Made by a program: the position numbers and the translations under genes. A DNA stretch of 64,000 nt from Asinibacterium sp. OR53 (GTDB taxonomy: Bacteria; Bacteroidota; Bacteroidia; Chitinophagales; Chitinophagaceae): the NCBI RefSeq assembly GCF_000515315.1, contig NZ_KI911562.1:1136505-1200504 (forward strand), written 5' to 3'. A model generated the notes under the pieces. The model saw nothing but the letters and a program-made list of their open reading frames with translations. It was not told the DNA's origin and did not search any database. Position 1 is the stretch's first letter; each line of letters starts with the position of its first letter. Below are positions 27,102 through 35,112 of the stretch, one piece after another.

Positions 27102-28082
27102 ATGAAGCATATATCCATTATCGTACCTCGCGGAGCTGTACTTGGCAGTGTCGACGACCCCAGGCACCTGTTTCAATCTTTGAATGATTTTCTCCTGTCG
27201 GCCCGGCAACCGTCTATGTACAAGATACAATTGGTGGGTCTCGACCGCAAGGTTCCCCTGCATGATGGTTCTTTTACAGTAAACACCGATGCCTTGTTGG
27301 ATGAAGTGAAAAAGACAGACCTTGTCATTATCCCGGCGCTGAGTGGTGATATGAAAAACGCCATTGAGATCAACAAGGATTTCATACCCTGGATTGTGCA
27401 GCAACACCGTGGAGGTGCCGAAGTAGCCAGTCTCTGTATAGGCGCTTTCCTGCTGGCTGCCACCGGTTTGCTGGATGGGAAAAAATGCTCCACGCATTGG
27501 ATGTACGCCAACGAGTTCAGGAATATGTTTCCGCAGGTGAACCTGGTGGATGATAAAATTGTGACCGACGAAAATGGCATCTACTCCAGCGGCGGCGCCA
27601 AATCTTACTGGAACCTGTTGATCTATCTGACAGAAAAATATGCCAGCAGACAGATGGCGGTGATGGCTTCCAAATATTTCCTCATAGAGATATACCAGAA
27701 TACACAATCGCCTTTTACAGTGTTCAGAGGTCAGAAAGAACACGAAGACGAGCCCATCAAAAAAGCGCAGGAGTTCATTGAGGCCAATTTCCAGGAAAAA
27801 ATAACGGTAGACCAATTGGCTGGCATGCTTTTATTAGGCCGCCGCAGTTTTGAACGACGGTTCAAGAAAGCCACCTGCAATACGGTTGCCGAATACATCC
27901 AGCGTGTGAAAGTAGAAGCGGCCAAGAAAGATTTTGAGCTCAGCCGCAAAAACATCAACGAAGTCATGTACGAAGTAGGCTATTCCGATACCAAGGCTTT
28001 CAGGACCATTTTCCGTAAGGTAACAGGCCTTTCGCCGGTGGCTTATCGCAACCGGTACAATAAAGAAATGATCGCCGTTTAA
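27102..28082 (+). CDS. GlxA-type AraC regulator with DJ-1/PfpI domain
   Basis: 326 residues from the ATG at 27102; the frame extends to a TTG at 27072 but MKHISIIVPRG fits the family start. N-terminal DJ-1/PfpI-like domain (about 1-180) with Cys in ASLCIGAFLLA, and a C-terminal AraC domain (about 215-320) with LAGMLLLGRRSFERRFKK and MYEVGYSDTKAFRTIFRK. Probably a transcription activator for a metabolite response. It converges on the DoxX gene with a 4-nt overlap. Confidence 0.9.
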   Translation: MKHISIIVPRGAVLGSVDDPRHLFQSLNDFLLSARQPSMYKIQLVGLDRKVPLHDGSFTVNTDALLDEVKKTDLVIIPALSGDMKNAIEINKDFIPWIVQQHRGGAEVASLCIGAFLLAATGLLDGKKCSTHWMYANEFRNMFPQVNLVDDKIVTDENGIYSSGGAKSYWNLLIYLTEKYASRQMAVMASKYFLIEIYQNTQSPFTVFRGQKEHEDEPIKKAQEFIEANFQEKITVDQLAGMLLLGRRSFERRFKKATCNTVAEYIQRVKVEAAKKDFELSRKNINEVMYEVGYSDTKAFRTIFRKVTGLSPVAYRNRYNKEMIAV

Positions 28083-28453
28083 CTGGCAGGTACCGCTTTC
28101 TTCTTGTGATATAAAATATAAGACGCGAATACCAACAGGTGGCCGATCAATATGAAGCTCCATTGCGATGCGGGATCACCTACGGAAATCGATGAGTAAA
28201 GCGCTCCGGTAAGGTCAATGATCAAGCCGGCATAAGCCCACTCTTTGAGTCGCGGAAAGCCTGGAAACAAGATGGCAACTACTGCCAGCAATTTGGCAAT
28301 ACCCAGGAAGGGAATGAGGTAGTTGGGATAGCCGAGGTGTTTGAATAATGTAATTGATTCAGGTGTACTCATGGCATTCACTATGCCGCTGAAAGTCATC
28401 ATCAGGCACAGGATGCCGGTTACAATCCAGTAAGCGATTTTTACTTTTTTCAT
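28079..28453 (-). CDS. DoxX-like family membrane protein
   Basis: 124 residues, four membrane helices. The pattern MTFSGIVNAMSTPE, LGYPNYLIPFLGIAKLLA and WAYAGLIIDLTGA is that of DoxX-like proteins (DUF4260/DoxX_2 type). Function unknown. Probably transcribed alone; 94 nt separate it from the next minus-strand gene. Confidence 0.85.
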   Translation of the reverse strand: MKKVKIAYWIVTGILCLMMTFSGIVNAMSTPESITLFKHLGYPNYLIPFLGIAKLLAVVAILFPGFPRLKEWAYAGLIIDLTGALYSSISVGDPASQWSFILIGHLLVFASYILYHKKKAVPAS

Positions 28454-28547
28454 AGCGATGGTTTAGGAATGAATATACCGATTTTATTCATGAAGCCCAG
28501 GTGATGACGGTAGTATTATTTTGATGGATTATTCAAGGCTCTGATGA

Positions 28548-29045
28548 TCAGTTGACTACACAAGGGCTAGGGCAATTCTTACACCAACCTCCGGTAACAT
28601 AGCCATTTATCTTATAGGCAATATCGGAATAGAGTTTTTCCAGTGTCACATAATCGGTATTGATGGTAAAGTTAAAATCACCATCGTACACATAAGCGGT
28701 TACGGAAGCACCATAGTGACCGTAGTTATCATTGTTGAGTGTAATGTACAGGTTGAGGTTGGGTGTAACGCCATCGGCCAGTTTATACTTGGAATAATTT
28801 GCAATGTTGAGGTCGTCCAGTATAAGGGTGGGTCGTACGCGCTGCACTTCAGTCAAATCCTTCATGTTATAACTGCCGCTGATATTTACTTTTACCAACA
28901 CGGGACTGTAATTAATGGGTTGGTGTTTGGTGCAGGGCTGGGGCTTGGAATGATAAGTTTGGCGAGGGGGCGCACTTGCAACCGCCATCAACAGGAAGGT
29001 CAATACAATGGTAAACGACAGCAGGTCTGCTTTATTTCTTTTCAT
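28548..29045 (-). CDS. Secreted protein of unknown function
   Basis: 165 residues. A signal peptide (about 1-25, ending VASA) is followed by a Pro/Gln-rich stretch and a beta-rich domain with several N-x-N patterns. Three Cys lie near the C-terminus (GGWCKNCPSPC). I do not recognise a family. Its start overlaps the upstream membrane-protein gene by 14 nt, so the two form an operon. Confidence 0.7.
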   Translation of the reverse strand: MKRNKADLLSFTIVLTFLLMAVASAPPRQTYHSKPQPCTKHQPINYSPVLVKVNISGSYNMKDLTEVQRVRPTLILDDLNIANYSKYKLADGVTPNLNLYITLNNDNYGHYGASVTAYVYDGDFNFTINTDYVTLEKLYSDIAYKINGYVTGGWCKNCPSPCVVN

Positions 29046-29475
29046 ACAGGGGGAATATTAGACTTGGGAAAAGGATAATGGATGCGCATTCCACTGATCC
29101 GTAAGTGAGGAGGTCGTACCAGTCAAATGTTCCTTTGAGTAATCCGAACCCCTGTGCTGCTTCTATGGCGAATGGCAATAGTAAGATAAGCAATTTATTC
29201 CTGAAATACAATAACCTGTGTTCGGAAAGTACAACGGTTACCAGCATCAGTGCACTGCACCATGCAGCATCGGAAAAATAGCCGATTAAAAAAAGCTGTA
29301 AAAACGAATGATCGTTCAATGACCTTCGAACAGGATGGAATGGTTCGAAGAACAGTATCTGGGGTTGAAAAAGATAATAATTGATCAACCCGGCCAACAG
29401 CAAGCCTATGGCCAGTAACAGTAAAGTTTTGTGCCTGACCGATAACCTGGTGAACCAATGATAAACGCCGGACAT
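29032..29475 (-). CDS. Small VanZ-like membrane protein
   Basis: 147 residues with four predicted membrane helices. FAIEAAQGFGLLKGTFDWYDLLTY resembles the E-x2-Q and GTFDxxD signature of VanZ-like proteins; the match is partial. Function unknown. Overlaps the secreted-protein gene downstream. Confidence 0.6.
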   Translation of the reverse strand: MSGVYHWFTRLSVRHKTLLLLAIGLLLAGLINYYLFQPQILFFEPFHPVRRSLNDHSFLQLFLIGYFSDAAWCSALMLVTVVLSEHRLLYFRNKLLILLLPFAIEAAQGFGLLKGTFDWYDLLTYGSVECASIILFPSLIFPLYEKK

Positions 29476-29540
29476 ACAATGGTAAAGTTAATAAGGGATT
29501 CATGCAATTTTGAAAATGTGCTAACTTGTTATCTGAATAG

Positions 29541-30224
29541 ATGAGCAAGGAATACCATAAGCTAGATAACCCTGCCTGGTATGCGCTTACAGAAACGCAT
29601 GCAACATTTGCGATAGGCAATACAGTCGTGAAAAGATATCGGCCAGATGTGGTTGCCTTTGCAGCGTATCAGGCTGGAAATGAAAGTGTGCAAGATCAGT
29701 TTGATCAACTCATACAACCGGGAGAGTCTTTTTTTATTATCGGTGATCTGCCGCAGCTACCTGCGCATTACTCATTACTGACAAGATTGGTGTGCGAACA
29801 AATGGTTTGTAGTGCCCTTATCCCTACGTCTATTACTGAAACCATAATACCTTTAGGCGAAGCCAATGAAGATGAGGTGTACGAACTGATCAACTTAGTG
29901 CAACCAGGTTACTATAAACATAACACCCGCCTGATGGGAGATTATTTTGGTATCCGGATCGAAGGCCGCCTGGTTGCAGTTACCGGTGAACGGATGCGGA
30001 TGGATGGATTTACAGAAATCAGTGCTGTTGTTACACATCCCGATTTTGCCGGCCGCGGTTTTGCAAAGCAACTGGTAGCATTTGTATCTAATAAAAACCT
30101 GGAACAAGGCATCATTCCTTTCTTGCATGTAGCCCAAAGCAATGAAAGAGCCATCCGCCTGTATCAATACTTAGGGTTCAGTCGCAGAAGGAGCATTGAT
30201 TTTACCAAATTTTGCAGACAATAG
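29541..30224 (+). CDS. GNAT-family N-acetyltransferase
   Basis: 227 residues. The N-terminal half is a GNAT-related extension. The acetyl-CoA-binding domain is at about 110-225, with VVTHPDFAGRGFAKQLV (P-loop of the R/Q-x2-G-x-G/A type) and NERAIRLYQYLGF. Close in layout to FR47-type acetyltransferases. Substrate unknown. Divergent from the VanZ-like gene. Confidence 0.88.
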   Translation: MSKEYHKLDNPAWYALTETHATFAIGNTVVKRYRPDVVAFAAYQAGNESVQDQFDQLIQPGESFFIIGDLPQLPAHYSLLTRLVCEQMVCSALIPTSITETIIPLGEANEDEVYELINLVQPGYYKHNTRLMGDYFGIRIEGRLVAVTGERMRMDGFTEISAVVTHPDFAGRGFAKQLVAFVSNKNLEQGIIPFLHVAQSNERAIRLYQYLGFSRRRSIDFTKFCRQ

Positions 30225-30261
30225 CGTAAGATGAACGGATAAAATACATTAAATTTGAACT

Positions 30262-30486
30262 ATGAGCACAGTGCAAGTGGACATATTGAACCCGAAAGCA
30301 GGCAAACTTTTACAAGATCTTGCTGATATGAAATTGATTTCGATCAAGGAAATGTCAGACGATGGTTTTTTAGCTATTGTAAAAAAGATACGCAAAAAAG
30401 CACATAAAACCGTTCCATCACTGGAAGATATTACGAAAGAAGTAGAATCGGTTAGAGCCAAGCAATATGCCAAGCAAAAGAGATAA
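30262..30486 (+). CDS. Antitoxin-like small protein partnering a PIN toxin
   Basis: 74 residues, highly charged, mostly helical, with a Lys-rich C-terminus. The N-terminal beta-like stretch STVQVDILNPKAGKLL and DLADMKLISI is typical of small antitoxins that accompany PIN-family toxins in Bacteroidota. It overlaps the toxin gene by 20 nt, as expected for a co-regulated pair. Confidence 0.78.
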   Translation: MSTVQVDILNPKAGKLLQDLADMKLISIKEMSDDGFLAIVKKIRKKAHKTVPSLEDITKEVESVRAKQYAKQKR

Positions 30487-30880
30487 AATTATTCTCGATA
30501 CCAATCTGTGGATAAGCTTTTTGCTAACTAGTAATTTTTCCAAACTCGATAAATTAATCGCTAATAAATCTATCATTATTCTATTCAGTCAAACGCTGCT
30601 GAATGAGTTTATTGAGGTTGCTCAACGGCCTAAATTCAAAAAATATTTTACTTTATCTGACCTGGAAGAACTGTTGTTCAGAATACATACAGAAGTATTG
30701 TTTGTGCATGTTGTTAGTGATGTTGCAATTTGCCGTGATCCCAAAGACAATTTTCTGCTTTCCCTCGCTAAGGATGGAAAAGCTACTCATTTGATTACAG
30801 GAGACAAAGACCTGTTGGATATCAAAGTATTTGGGAAAACAAAGATTGTTACAATTGCTGACTATCTAACCAAGAAATAA
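30467..30880 (+). CDS. PIN-domain toxin (VapC-like ribonuclease)
   Basis: 137 residues. Acidic PIN residues are present: D11 in IILDTNLW, E47 in LLNEF, D91 and D94 in CRDPKDN, D113 in LITGDKDLL. This is the layout of the putative toxin PIN subfamily (COG1569-like), which cleaves RNA with Mg2+. Paired with the antitoxin gene immediately upstream. Confidence 0.88.
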   Translation: MPSKRDKIILDTNLWISFLLTSNFSKLDKLIANKSIIILFSQTLLNEFIEVAQRPKFKKYFTLSDLEELLFRIHTEVLFVHVVSDVAICRDPKDNFLLSLAKDGKATHLITGDKDLLDIKVFGKTKIVTIADYLTKK

Positions 30881-30952
30881 ATAGGTATTGTAGAGTTGTC
30901 AATAATATCTTACGGGTAATGATGGTTCGAAAAATTTATCGTATTTAATAAT

Positions 30953-31063
30953 ATGAAAATTGCATTGGCTTCGCCTCCGTTTCCTGCTTCTATTGCAGAT
31001 ATAGATCCTGCAAAAGCAACTGCTTTATTGGCCAGGCGGTTTAAGCATGTGCTGTATCAATAG
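30953..31063 (+). pseudogene. Possible 5' remnant of a carbon-nitrogen hydrolase gene
   Basis: A 36-codon frame starts MKIALASPPFPASIAD, which resembles the N-terminus of Bacteroidota carbon-nitrogen hydrolases (MKIALASPP...). The similarity fades after about 16 residues and the frame runs into the end of the convergent aminotransferase gene. It could be a decayed gene start or chance. Confidence 0.3.
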
Positions 31064-32162
31064 CGCTGATCAGTTTCTGCATTTCCGGTAAAGTGCCCAC
31101 AGTAATGCGCGACCATTTTCCCTGCTCTTCATAGATGCCGGTTCCCAGGATATTATTTTGTTTTAATTGCTCAAAGAAATCGGGTTGATGATTTGCCAGC
31201 GAGAAATAAATAAAGTTGGTATGTGAAGGGATACAAGGGATGTTCAGACGCTCCATTTGTTCAATGGTATACCTTCTTGCGTGTTGGTTCAAAGCATGGG
31301 TTTCTTTCACAAATTTTTCATCTTTTAATGAAGCGATAGCAGCGGCGGTAGATACCACGCTGATATCGCCATTGGGCCATGATTGCATACGGCTGAGCTG
31401 CTCAATAGTAGCAGGATGGGCCATGGCGTATCCTATCCTGGCGCCGGCCAGTCCGTATATTTTGGAAAAAGTTCTTGCAATTACCAGCTTCTTGTTTTCA
31501 TTAACGAGAGAAGATAAAGAACGTTCACTGGTAAAATCGATATAGGCTTCATCTACTAATACCCATGCTTTTTTGGATGCTTCCTCTACAAAGTGCACCA
31601 GTTCCTCATGATTACAAATGGTTCCTGTAGGGTTGTTGGGATTGCATAGATAAACGAGTTGCGTATCTGGTTGAATGGCTTTCAATATGGCTGACAAGTC
31701 GTTCTTTTTATCAGCTGTTAACGGAACACTGATCTTTTTCATTCCCAGGTTCTCCAGTGTTGCCGACCAGTAAGGATAAGTGGGAAACGACATCACAAAA
31801 CTACCTTTGTTCAACGCTGCCAATCTTGAAGCAAGATCAAGTACCTGGGTAGAACCTGCTCCTAATATTATGTGATCGGCAGTAAGGTTGTTTTTTTGCG
31901 CTAATGCCGTAATGAGATCCGGACCCAATTGCCAGCTATAGCGGTTGCTGGCAGTAATGTATTCGCTCATGGCCGCTCGTGCCATGGGTGAGGGGCCGTA
32001 GGGATTTTCATTTGAACTGAGCCGTACGGACTGGCCATCGGCAAGGTTATATCGAGGTATGTATGCCGGTGGTGCAGAAGCGAAACCGTTCAACCGGGAG
32101 ACACTGATGCTTAAAGCGCCCAGGCCCATTTGCTTCAGCCAATTTCTTCTGTTGGATAGCAT
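31041..32162 (-). CDS. Exported PLP-dependent aminotransferase, HisC-like
   Basis: 373 residues from the ATG at 32162 (MLSNRRNWLKQMGLG); an earlier in-frame start at 32201 is less likely. The N-terminus is a twin-arginine-type signal (NRRNWLKQ, then a hydrophobic stretch to about residue 28). The fold-type I domain has SSNENPYGPS, NPNNPTGT, VDEAYIDF and the PLP lysine in RTFSKIYGLAGARIGY. It resembles histidinol-phosphate aminotransferase. An exported copy is unlikely to serve histidine synthesis; its substrate is unknown. Confidence 0.87.
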   Translation of the reverse strand: MLSNRRNWLKQMGLGALSISVSRLNGFASAPPAYIPRYNLADGQSVRLSSNENPYGPSPMARAAMSEYITASNRYSWQLGPDLITALAQKNNLTADHIILGAGSTQVLDLASRLAALNKGSFVMSFPTYPYWSATLENLGMKKISVPLTADKKNDLSAILKAIQPDTQLVYLCNPNNPTGTICNHEELVHFVEEASKKAWVLVDEAYIDFTSERSLSSLVNENKKLVIARTFSKIYGLAGARIGYAMAHPATIEQLSRMQSWPNGDISVVSTAAAIASLKDEKFVKETHALNQHARRYTIEQMERLNIPCIPSHTNFIYFSLANHQPDFFEQLKQNNILGTGIYEEQGKWSRITVGTLPEMQKLISAIDTAHA

Positions 32163-32226
32163 AAGGATTGGTTTTATGCTATTAAAATTAAGCGTTTGCA
32201 TGGGGCCAGGGCTGTTAAAAATGCAT

Positions 32227-32724
32227 TTAATATTTCGTCAGCAATTCGTCGAGATTGCCATGCGCCATGGTGAATCCTTGCTGGAAGCCCATCTCCACAA
32301 TCTTTTCCAGGTCGGCTGCACTGTCAAAACTCACTTCCACCGTTACCAGCGTGCCATCGCCTGCAGTCTGGAAGCGTGTGTACCAATGCATGGAAGGCGC
32401 GATGCCGCTGTCGTTTCCGTTCTCATCACAAAAACTGTCTATCGCAGTGAAACTTTTTTGAGGCTCGATGCTTTTGAAACTCACTTTGCAAAAGTGTTGT
32501 TCGCCTTGCGGACTCACCATCACATAGAGCCAACGTCCGCCTGCTTTGAAGTCCATAGATTTGGTTTCGGTTTTGTAAGGCCTGGGCGCCCACCATTCAT
32601 CGAGCAAGCTGCTTTCCGTCCACGCCCTCCATACTTTTTCGATCGGAGCATTAAACTCCCTCGTCACAATCAGTTTTTTACCCGAAGGATCTCTCGTGAT
32701 CTTGGTTTCAAGTGTGTTAATCAT
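32227..32724 (-). CDS. SRPBCC/AHSA1-domain protein
   Basis: 165 residues from the ATG at 32724 ([12 protein letters not shown]). START-like hydrophobic-cavity domain with [16 protein letters not shown] and WWAPRPY, near the START pattern of AHSA1 proteins. It overlaps the ArsR gene upstream by 8 nt; ArsR/AHSA1 pairs are common, the regulator controlling the pair. Ligand unknown. Confidence 0.88.
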   Translation of the reverse strand: MINTLETKITRDPSGKKLIVTREFNAPIEKVWRAWTESSLLDEWWAPRPYKTETKSMDFKAGGRWLYVMVSPQGEQHFCKVSFKSIEPQKSFTAIDSFCDENGNDSGIAPSMHWYTRFQTAGDGTLVTVEVSFDSAADLEKIVEMGFQQGFTMAHGNLDELLTKY

Positions 32725-33052
32725 TGTTATTGTTTTTAAGTTTATCAAGTAAAGTGTCTAATTGATCAAAGCGCCCTTCCCACAGTTTGCGGAAAGGCTC
32801 GAGCCATGCATCGATCTCTTTCATTTTCTGTGTATTTAAGTGATAATAAATTTCGCGGCCTGATTGCTCCTGACGTACCAGGCCACAATCGGCCAGCACG
32901 CTCACATGTTTCGACACAGCCTGCCGGCTGCTGTTAAAATGTTCGGCCAGTGCATTGGGTGTCATGGCCTGTGCCAACAGGAGGCTTAAGATCGTTCTGC
33001 GGGTAGGGTCGGCGATGGCCTGGAAGACATCGCGACGGGCTATCATAACCAT
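32717..33052 (-). CDS. ArsR-family repressor (SdpR-like)
   Basis: 111 residues from the ATG at 33052 ([22 protein letters not shown]). Winged helix with [19 protein letters not shown] and the beta wing [12 protein letters not shown]. No metal-binding Cys pair, so it is not an arsenic sensor in the classical sense. A large inverted repeat begins 5 nt upstream of its start codon and is its probable operator. Confidence 0.92.
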   Translation of the reverse strand: MVMIARRDVFQAIADPTRRTILSLLLAQAMTPNALAEHFNSSRQAVSKHVSVLADCGLVRQEQSGREIYYHLNTQKMKEIDAWLEPFRKLWEGRFDQLDTLLDKLKNNNND

Positions 33053-33056
33053 AATA

Positions 33057-33102
33057 TGCAACTTTATGGTTGCAAATATAAATACGCAACCATAAAGTTG
33101 CA
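33057..33102. promoter_or_regulatory. Nested palindromic operator of the ArsR/AHSA1 pair
   Basis: GCAACTTTATGGTTGC (33058-33073) is inverted exactly at 33086-33101, and the outermost T/A pair extends the arms to 17 bp; the spacer is 12 bp and AT-rich. Each arm is itself a near-palindrome GCAAC-N6-GTTGC, so two repressor dimers could bind. Confidence 0.8.
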
Positions 33103-33242
33103 AGTGTTTTCTCAGAAATATTTTACCCCCTGGTACAATATTGCGGAAACCGTTGGTACCATTGGTAGCAGAAAAGGCGTGTTTCGTCGCAGAAAGGCCC
33201 GGACTACCTGCCGGGTGTGCAATAAATGTCTACTTTGCCACC

Positions 33243-34286
33243 ATGAAAAAGCCATGGTACCAGCAAAAATGGGCGGTGTTCTCTCTACACGTGATTACCT
33301 GGCTATTCCTGTTTTCTTTACCCTACCTGTTGCGCTCTTCTTATAAAAATGAAGGGCCTAAAAAACCGACAGACGAATCCGGGACTTTTTTCCTTTTTGG
33401 TCTTATCATGAATGCCATTTGGGTATCGGCTTTTTATTTCAATGCTTTCTGGCTGGTGCCGCGTTTTATTTACAGGAAACGTTACTGGTGGTTTGCATTT
33501 GCCCAGTTGCTGTTATTGTTCTTATTGATGTTCACCAGTGCTTCGCTGTTCCGCTTGCTGGTTAGCGCCAAGGCTTTCAGCGTGGGACCGCACCTGCTGA
33601 TCAATTTCTTCATTTACCTGCTCATTTTCTCTGCTAGCACCACTTATCGTATGGTGAGTGATAAAATTGGAGAAGACAGGCGCCTGTCTGAAAAAGAAAA
33701 CGAGAACCTGAAAACAGAACTGGCTTTGCTGCGCTCGCAGGTGAGTCCGCATTTCATGTTCAACGTACTGAACAATATGGTAGCGTTGGCCCGCAAAAAA
33801 TCTGACCTGCTCGAGCCCTCGCTGATCAAACTATCCTCCCTCATGCGTTATATGTTGTATGAGGCCGATGAAGAAAAAGTATCACTCGATAAAGAAATAG
33901 AATACCTGGAAAGTTATATCGACCTGCAGCGGCAGCGCTTTGGCAATAAAGTAAGGGTTGAGGTAAACCTGCATGCCGATAATGAGCATTACCAGATTGA
34001 ACCCATGCTGCTGATACCCTTTGTGGAGAACGCTTTCAAGCACGGCACCACGCTGCTTGAAGACCCGATGATCAACATCAACCTGCAGGCAGAAAAGAAC
34101 CTGCTGAACTTTTCCGTAGAGAATCGCTACAATGGAATGACTGTTGAAGAGAAAGACAAAACTTCAGGCATCGGCCTCGCCAACGTGAAAAGAAGACTAC
34201 AGTTGTTGTACAATGATGCCTATCAACTCAATATTTCCAACCACGATCACCTGTTTACCATTACCCTGCAAATACAACTTTCCTGA
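33243..34286 (+). CDS. LytS-type sensor histidine kinase
   Basis: 347 residues from the ATG at 33243 (MKKPWYQQKWAVF); the frame upstream to 33141 is rejected. Four membrane helices (about 12-30, 52-75, 85-105, 115-135) lead to a His_kinase domain with VSPHFMFNVLNN and an HATPase-like end with PFVENAFKHG and GIGLANVKRRL. Stop and start overlap by one base with the LytTR regulator gene, so they form a two-component pair. Confidence 0.92.
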   Translation: MKKPWYQQKWAVFSLHVITWLFLFSLPYLLRSSYKNEGPKKPTDESGTFFLFGLIMNAIWVSAFYFNAFWLVPRFIYRKRYWWFAFAQLLLLFLLMFTSASLFRLLVSAKAFSVGPHLLINFFIYLLIFSASTTYRMVSDKIGEDRRLSEKENENLKTELALLRSQVSPHFMFNVLNNMVALARKKSDLLEPSLIKLSSLMRYMLYEADEEKVSLDKEIEYLESYIDLQRQRFGNKVRVEVNLHADNEHYQIEPMLLIPFVENAFKHGTTLLEDPMININLQAEKNLLNFSVENRYNGMTVEEKDKTSGIGLANVKRRLQLLYNDAYQLNISNHDHLFTITLQIQLS

Positions 34287-34996
34287 TGTTAAAATGCATA
34301 GCCATAGACGATGAGCCGCTGGCGCTGGAACTGCTGGTAGATAATATTGGCAAAGTGCCTTTCCTGCAATTGGTGGCAGCCTGCGACGATCCCATCAAAG
34401 CACTGCAACTGTTGCAGACAGAAGAGATCGACCTGGTGTTTGTAGACATCCAGATGCCCGGCCTCACAGGGTTGCAACTCATCCAGAGCCTCACCAGGAA
34501 ACCCATGTTCATTCTCATTACTGCGTATGACAAATACGCGTTGGAAGGTTTTAACCTCGATGTGATCGATTACCTCGTGAAACCCGTTCCACTCGACCGC
34601 TTCATCAAGGCCTGTAACAAGGCACAGGAATGGCACCAGTTGAAATATGCAGTGCCGGTACAACAGGCAGCCGCCCCCGATTTTTTCTTTATCAAAGCCG
34701 ATTACAGCCTGGTAAAAGTTGCGTATGCAGATGTGATATGGGTAGAAGGATTGAAAGATTATGTGGCCATCCACCTGCAAAGTACTGCCAAACCGCTGAT
34801 AGCGAGGGTAAGCATGAAATCTGTTGAAGAGCAGTTGCCCCCGCCGCTCTTTCTTCGTATCCATAAGTCCTACCTGGTCTCCACCCGTTATATTACATCG
34901 GTGCGCAAACATGCTGTGTTCATTGGAACCCGGGAGCTGCCCGTTGGCGATGCTTACCGGGATGCGCTGGCGGCGCTGACCGGAAAAGCACTTTGA
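34286..34996 (+). CDS. LytTR-family response regulator
   Basis: 236 residues. Receiver domain (1-120) with D8/D9, D54 in VFVDIQMPG and K97-like Lys in DYLVKPV; LytTR DNA-binding domain (about 135-232) with FFIKADYSLVKV, DVIWVEGLKDYV and FLRIHKSYLV. Coupled to the LytS kinase. The next gene downstream encodes an outer-membrane barrel that could be its target. Confidence 0.93.
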   Translation: MLKCIAIDDEPLALELLVDNIGKVPFLQLVAACDDPIKALQLLQTEEIDLVFVDIQMPGLTGLQLIQSLTRKPMFILITAYDKYALEGFNLDVIDYLVKPVPLDRFIKACNKAQEWHQLKYAVPVQQAAAPDFFFIKADYSLVKVAYADVIWVEGLKDYVAIHLQSTAKPLIARVSMKSVEEQLPPPLFLRIHKSYLVSTRYITSVRKHAVFIGTRELPVGDAYRDALAALTGKAL

Positions 34997-35112
34997 GCAT
35001 GTCCGTTGGTATGGCATTGAGCCGTTTCGTCGCAATATTTTAACCACTCATCTCATTTACGGGATGCCGCCCCTTACCACAAGATATTTTTGTGCAAGCA
35101 AATGATAATGAT

